NCBI GenBank assembly: GCA_023387375.1
Contig: JAEWIE010000003.1
Span: forward strand, 12,547 to 76,546
DNA length: 64,000 nucleotides
Reading direction: 5' to 3'
From: Bacteroidota bacterium
GTDB lineage: Bacteria; Bacteroidota; Bacteroidia; Flavobacteriales; Weeksellaceae
Numbering within the stretch: the stretch's first letter is position 1; every line of letters starts with the position of its first letter. The notes beneath the pieces are model-generated. The model was not told the origin of the DNA, searched no databases, and saw only the letters and a program-made list of their open reading frames with translations. This document shows, piece by piece, positions 61,156 through 64,000 of the stretch. A program made the translations under genes and the position numbers.

Positions 61156-64000
61156 ATGAATTTTAAATCCAATCTATATTACGGTCTCGGTCTTGCCCTA
61201 CTTATTCTTGTTGCCAGTTCAGTAGCCTCCTACATTAGTATCACCAATCTAATCAGGAGTTCTGTCCAAGTCAAAAAAAGCAACGAGACCATTCAAGACA
61301 TCACCTCTCTTCTGGCCATCATAAAAGATGCAGAGACCAGCCAAAGGGGTTATCTCCTGACGCTAGATCCTCAATTTTTAACGCCTTATGAAGAAGGGAA
61401 GAACAAACTAAACTCTTCGCTTGAAGAAGTTCGATTGAAACTTAGCGATTCAGAAACACAAAGAGCAAATTTTCAGGTTTTAAAACAGAGTATTGAAGAG
61501 AGAGTCAAACTACTGGACCAGAACTTGGAAGTACGAGAGCTTCATACGGGTACTTCCACCCAAGATCTTCTGAAAGGCAAAGAGAAAATGGACACCATTC
61601 GATCCGCCGTTTTACGCCTACAAAAAGAAGAGACAAAAATCCTAGAGAGGCGTAACAGTCAAGTGGATACTTTTGCTTCCTATACGCCCTACTTAATTGT
61701 GGCCTCTGCCCTTCTCGCCTTTCTGATTACCTTTTATTTCTTTCGTAAGGTAAGCGAAGGCTACAAAAGAACGGTTAGTCTTACCCACGAACTCGAATCC
61801 AAAAATGAGGAAAGTGAAAATAGGCTTCAAGCCATCGAAAATGTAGCGGCTCAAATTTCTTCAGGTGACTACACTATTTTATGGGATGAAAACGCGCGCA
61901 ATACATTAGGTTCAGTGGCAGATTCTTTAAATAAAATGGCTGACTCCTTAGATTCCTCTTTCAAGCTCTTAGAAGACAAAGAATGGCTTAGTTCGACGAG
62001 CGCTCAACTGAGCGAAAGAATGATGGGTGAAAAATCCTTAGAAGTGCTAAGTAACGATATCTTAGAATTTGTAACGAGCAAAACGAAAAGTTTTTTAGGC
62101 GCCATTTATCTTCGCGAAGAAGAGGACCACCAGCTGCATCTTCGCGGAAGTTTTGCCCTAGATTTAAAATCAGCGCCAAAACGAATTTCCATTGGCGAAG
62201 GACTTGTAGGGCAGGCATTCCAATCCAAACGAGAAATCCTTATTGATGACTTTAATAAAGAGTCCCCTTCGGTCAGCTTTTCTAGTGGAAAGACGCTTCC
62301 TACTAATTTACTTATTCTGCCTCTCACTCGTCACAATATGCCTTTGGGAGTTCTGGAAATTGCGACGACCCACGAGTACAGTGAAACGGAGCTTGAATTT
62401 TTACGTGGCTCGGCAAGTACCATTGGCCTTGCTATTTTTGACACGCAAAACCGCATTAGACTAAAAGAGCTCTTAGAGGAAACCCAGGCGCAGAGTGAGG
62501 AGCTTATGAGTCAACAAACAGAACTCGAAAACATCAACTCTGAACTCGAGGCTCAATCTCAAAAACTACTTGCCTCGGAGGAAGAACTCCGCGTGCAACA
62601 AGAAGAGCTTCTTCAGTCCAATCAAGAACTAGAAGAGCGCACAAGTCTACTTGAAGAGCAGAATGAGCTTATTGAACAAAGGAATATCGACATTCAGCAA
62701 AAGTCAATGGCTTTAGAACAAAGCACAAAATACAAATCCGAATTCTTAGCCAATATGTCGCATGAACTGCGCACACCTTTAAACTCCATTTTACTCCTCT
62801 CTAAACTAATGACAGAGACAGAGGAACTTGAGGAGCAATACGTGGAATACGCAAATGTGATTCACAGTTCGGGCCAAGGGCTCTTAACTTTAATCGATGA
62901 GATTTTAGATCTTTCTAAAATTGAATCGGGAAAAATGACTCTTGAGCTTCATACGGTACCTGTCAAGGAAATCACGCAGGATATGCAAATGCTCTTTGGT
63001 GAAATTGCGAAAGAGAAAAATCTAGAGCTTGAGATCACGACAAAAAATCTAGAAATGGAAACGCTATATACCGATAAACTACGGGTAGAGCAAATCTTAA
63101 GAAACCTACTTTCCAATGCACTAAAATTCACCTCGGAAGGAAAGGTATCGCTTGACATTTCAAGTGATAAGGACCAAGGCAAAGTGTATTTCAAAGTAAC
63201 GGATACAGGCATTGGAATTGCCAAAGAAAAAATCCAAATGGTTTTTGAAGCCTTCCAGCAAGCGGACGGATCCACGCAGCGTAAATACGGGGGAACAGGA
63301 CTTGGACTCTCCATTAGTAGAGAGCTCTCTAGACTCTTAGGAGGAGAAATCAACCTATCTAGTGAGGAAGGAAAAGGTAGCACCTTTACCCTTATCATTC
63401 CGATTAATGCGACTCTTCCGATCGAAAAGCCTGAGGAGCAAGAAATAGGCCCGACGGAAACGACTAATACAGAGTCTACTTCCATAGATTCCTCTGTAGA
63501 TTCCTCTATAGAAACAGAGCCGCGTTACATTTCTCCTAACATTCCAAAACCAGTTGAGGACGACCGCGATCAGATTCAAAATGACGACAAAGTCATTCTA
63601 ATCATTGAGGACGATACCTCTTTTGCAAAAATACTTCTGGATTACGCTAGGAAGAAAGGATACAAAGGACTTGTTGCGGTAAGAGGAGACCGCGGAATCC
63701 AGCTTGCAGAGCAGTATAATCCTCTAGCCATCTTACTTGATATTCAGCTTCCTATTATGGACGGATGGCAGGTGATGGAGGCCTTAAAATCGAATCCGAA
63801 AACCAAACCGATTCCAGTGCACATCATGTCTTCCATGAAATTTAAGCATGAAAGCCTACTTCGTGGCGCCGTAGATTTCATTAACAAGCCTTTTGCCTTA
63901 GAGCAAATGCAAGAAATCTTCAACACCTTAGAAAAGGCGATTAGTCGTTCCCCTAAAAAGGTACTTATTGTAGAAGAGAATCCACAGCATGCAAAGGCGC
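61156..64000 (+). CDS. Hybrid sensor histidine kinase (CHASE3-GAF-HisKA-REC), 3' partial
   Basis: At least 948 residues, cut by the window end. In order: membrane helix (5-27), CHASE3 sensor domain (about 28-175, with KDAETSQRGYLLTLD), second helix (176-196), HAMP-like segment, GAF domain (about 290-430), a long glutamate-rich coiled coil (436-525), HisKA with H536 (NMSHELRTPLNS), HATPase_c (NLLSNALKF, DTGIGIA, GTGLGLSIS), a serine/threonine-rich linker (about 760-810), a receiver with D862 (LLDIQLPIMDG), and the start of a second receiver (VLIVEENPQHA, from about 936). It senses an unknown extracytoplasmic signal. Confidence 0.95.
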   Translation, partial: MNFKSNLYYGLGLALLILVASSVASYISITNLIRSSVQVKKSNETIQDITSLLAIIKDAETSQRGYLLTLDPQFLTPYEEGKNKLNSSLEEVRLKLSDSETQRANFQVLKQSIEERVKLLDQNLEVRELHTGTSTQDLLKGKEKMDTIRSAVLRLQKEETKILERRNSQVDTFASYTPYLIVASALLAFLITFYFFRKVSEGYKRTVSLTHELESKNEESENRLQAIENVAAQISSGDYTILWDENARNTLGSVADSLNKMADSLDSSFKLLEDKEWLSSTSAQLSERMMGEKSLEVLSNDILEFVTSKTKSFLGAIYLREEEDHQLHLRGSFALDLKSAPKRISIGEGLVGQAFQSKREILIDDFNKESPSVSFSSGKTLPTNLLILPLTRHNMPLGVLEIATTHEYSETELEFLRGSASTIGLAIFDTQNRIRLKELLEETQAQSEELMSQQTELENINSELEAQSQKLLASEEELRVQQEELLQSNQELEERTSLLEEQNELIEQRNIDIQQKSMALEQSTKYKSEFLANMSHELRTPLNSILLLSKLMTETEELEEQYVEYANVIHSSGQGLLTLIDEILDLSKIESGKMTLELHTVPVKEITQDMQMLFGEIAKEKNLELEITTKNLEMETLYTDKLRVEQILRNLLSNALKFTSEGKVSLDISSDKDQGKVYFKVTDTGIGIAKEKIQMVFEAFQQADGSTQRKYGGTGLGLSISRELSRLLGGEINLSSEEGKGSTFTLIIPINATLPIEKPEEQEIGPTETTNTESTSIDSSVDSSIETEPRYISPNIPKPVEDDRDQIQNDDKVILIIEDDTSFAKILLDYARKKGYKGLVAVRGDRGIQLAEQYNPLAILLDIQLPIMDGWQVMEALKSNPKTKPIPVHIMSSMKFKHESLLRGAVDFINKPFALEQMQEIFNTLEKAISRSPKKVLIVEENPQHAKA

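Noticed and set aside
62949..63485. Minus-strand ORF of 178 codons
   Set aside because: It lies wholly antisense to the HATPase region of the hybrid kinase and is very serine-rich.
1..64000. Search by eye for CRISPR arrays, tRNA/rRNA genes, insertion sequences and phage genes
   Set aside because: No spaced identical repeats, cloverleaf-like spacers, transposase or integrase motifs were found.

Overview
The window looks like a chromosomal segment of a member of the Bacteroidota, most likely Flavobacteriales close to Chryseobacterium/Weeksellaceae. Evidence: a SusC/SusD outer-membrane pair, the Bat (Bacteroides aerotolerance) operon, an S46 dipeptidyl-peptidase, mevalonate-pathway MvaD, many SpII lipoproteins, few Shine-Dalgarno sites, and many copies of the Bacteroidota -7 promoter element TAnnTTTG just upstream of start codons. 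I see no rRNA, tRNA, CRISPR array, insertion sequence, phage or integrase gene. It reads as ordinary, densely packed core chromosome rather than an island.

Layout. 0-5.2 kb (minus): susC-susD and a secreted glycerophosphodiester phosphodiesterase. 5.6-16 kb: ligA, an S46 peptidase of probable DPP11 type, a YceI lipoprotein, an M13 metallopeptidase, cinA, dps and a dienelactone-hydrolase-like lipoprotein. 16-31 kb: housekeeping genes (lipA, an ECF sigma factor, tyrS, two hydrolases, purE/purK, mvaD, an acyl-CoA ligase coupled to a short-chain dehydrogenase, pdxJ, an MscS channel, ung). 31-39 kb: a MutS2 without Smr domain, an HD hydrolase, padR-pspC, a possible 20-residue amphipathic peptide gene, an acyltransferase, and a menaquinone pair (thioesterase plus isochorismate synthase). 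39-47 kb (minus): marC and the complete moxR-DUF58-x-batA-batB-batC-batD cluster. 47-54 kb: a DinB protein, an RlmB-type methyltransferase, a lipoprotein, a YfhO membrane protein and a glycosyltransferase. 54-60 kb: a cysteine/cystathionine synthase, a LolC/E-like permease back to back with a NamZ-like muramidase, and a thioredoxin-DUF3575 pair. 60-64 kb: a response-regulator/histidine-kinase protein followed by a large hybrid kinase that runs off the window.

The gene order is very compact. Four convergent gene pairs share one four-base CTAA in which both genes stop, and four co-directional pairs overlap as TAATG. Several genes have a -7 promoter box only 4-8 bases from the start codon, suggesting leaderless mRNAs, including two with GTG starts. 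Clear hairpin terminators occur where genes do not overlap.

The item I would check first is the small ORF at 36616-36678. It encodes an almost ideally amphipathic 20-residue helix, resembling phenol-soluble modulins in style, and is followed by a 13-bp terminator stem. All functions are inferred from reading the sequence; no database search was possible.
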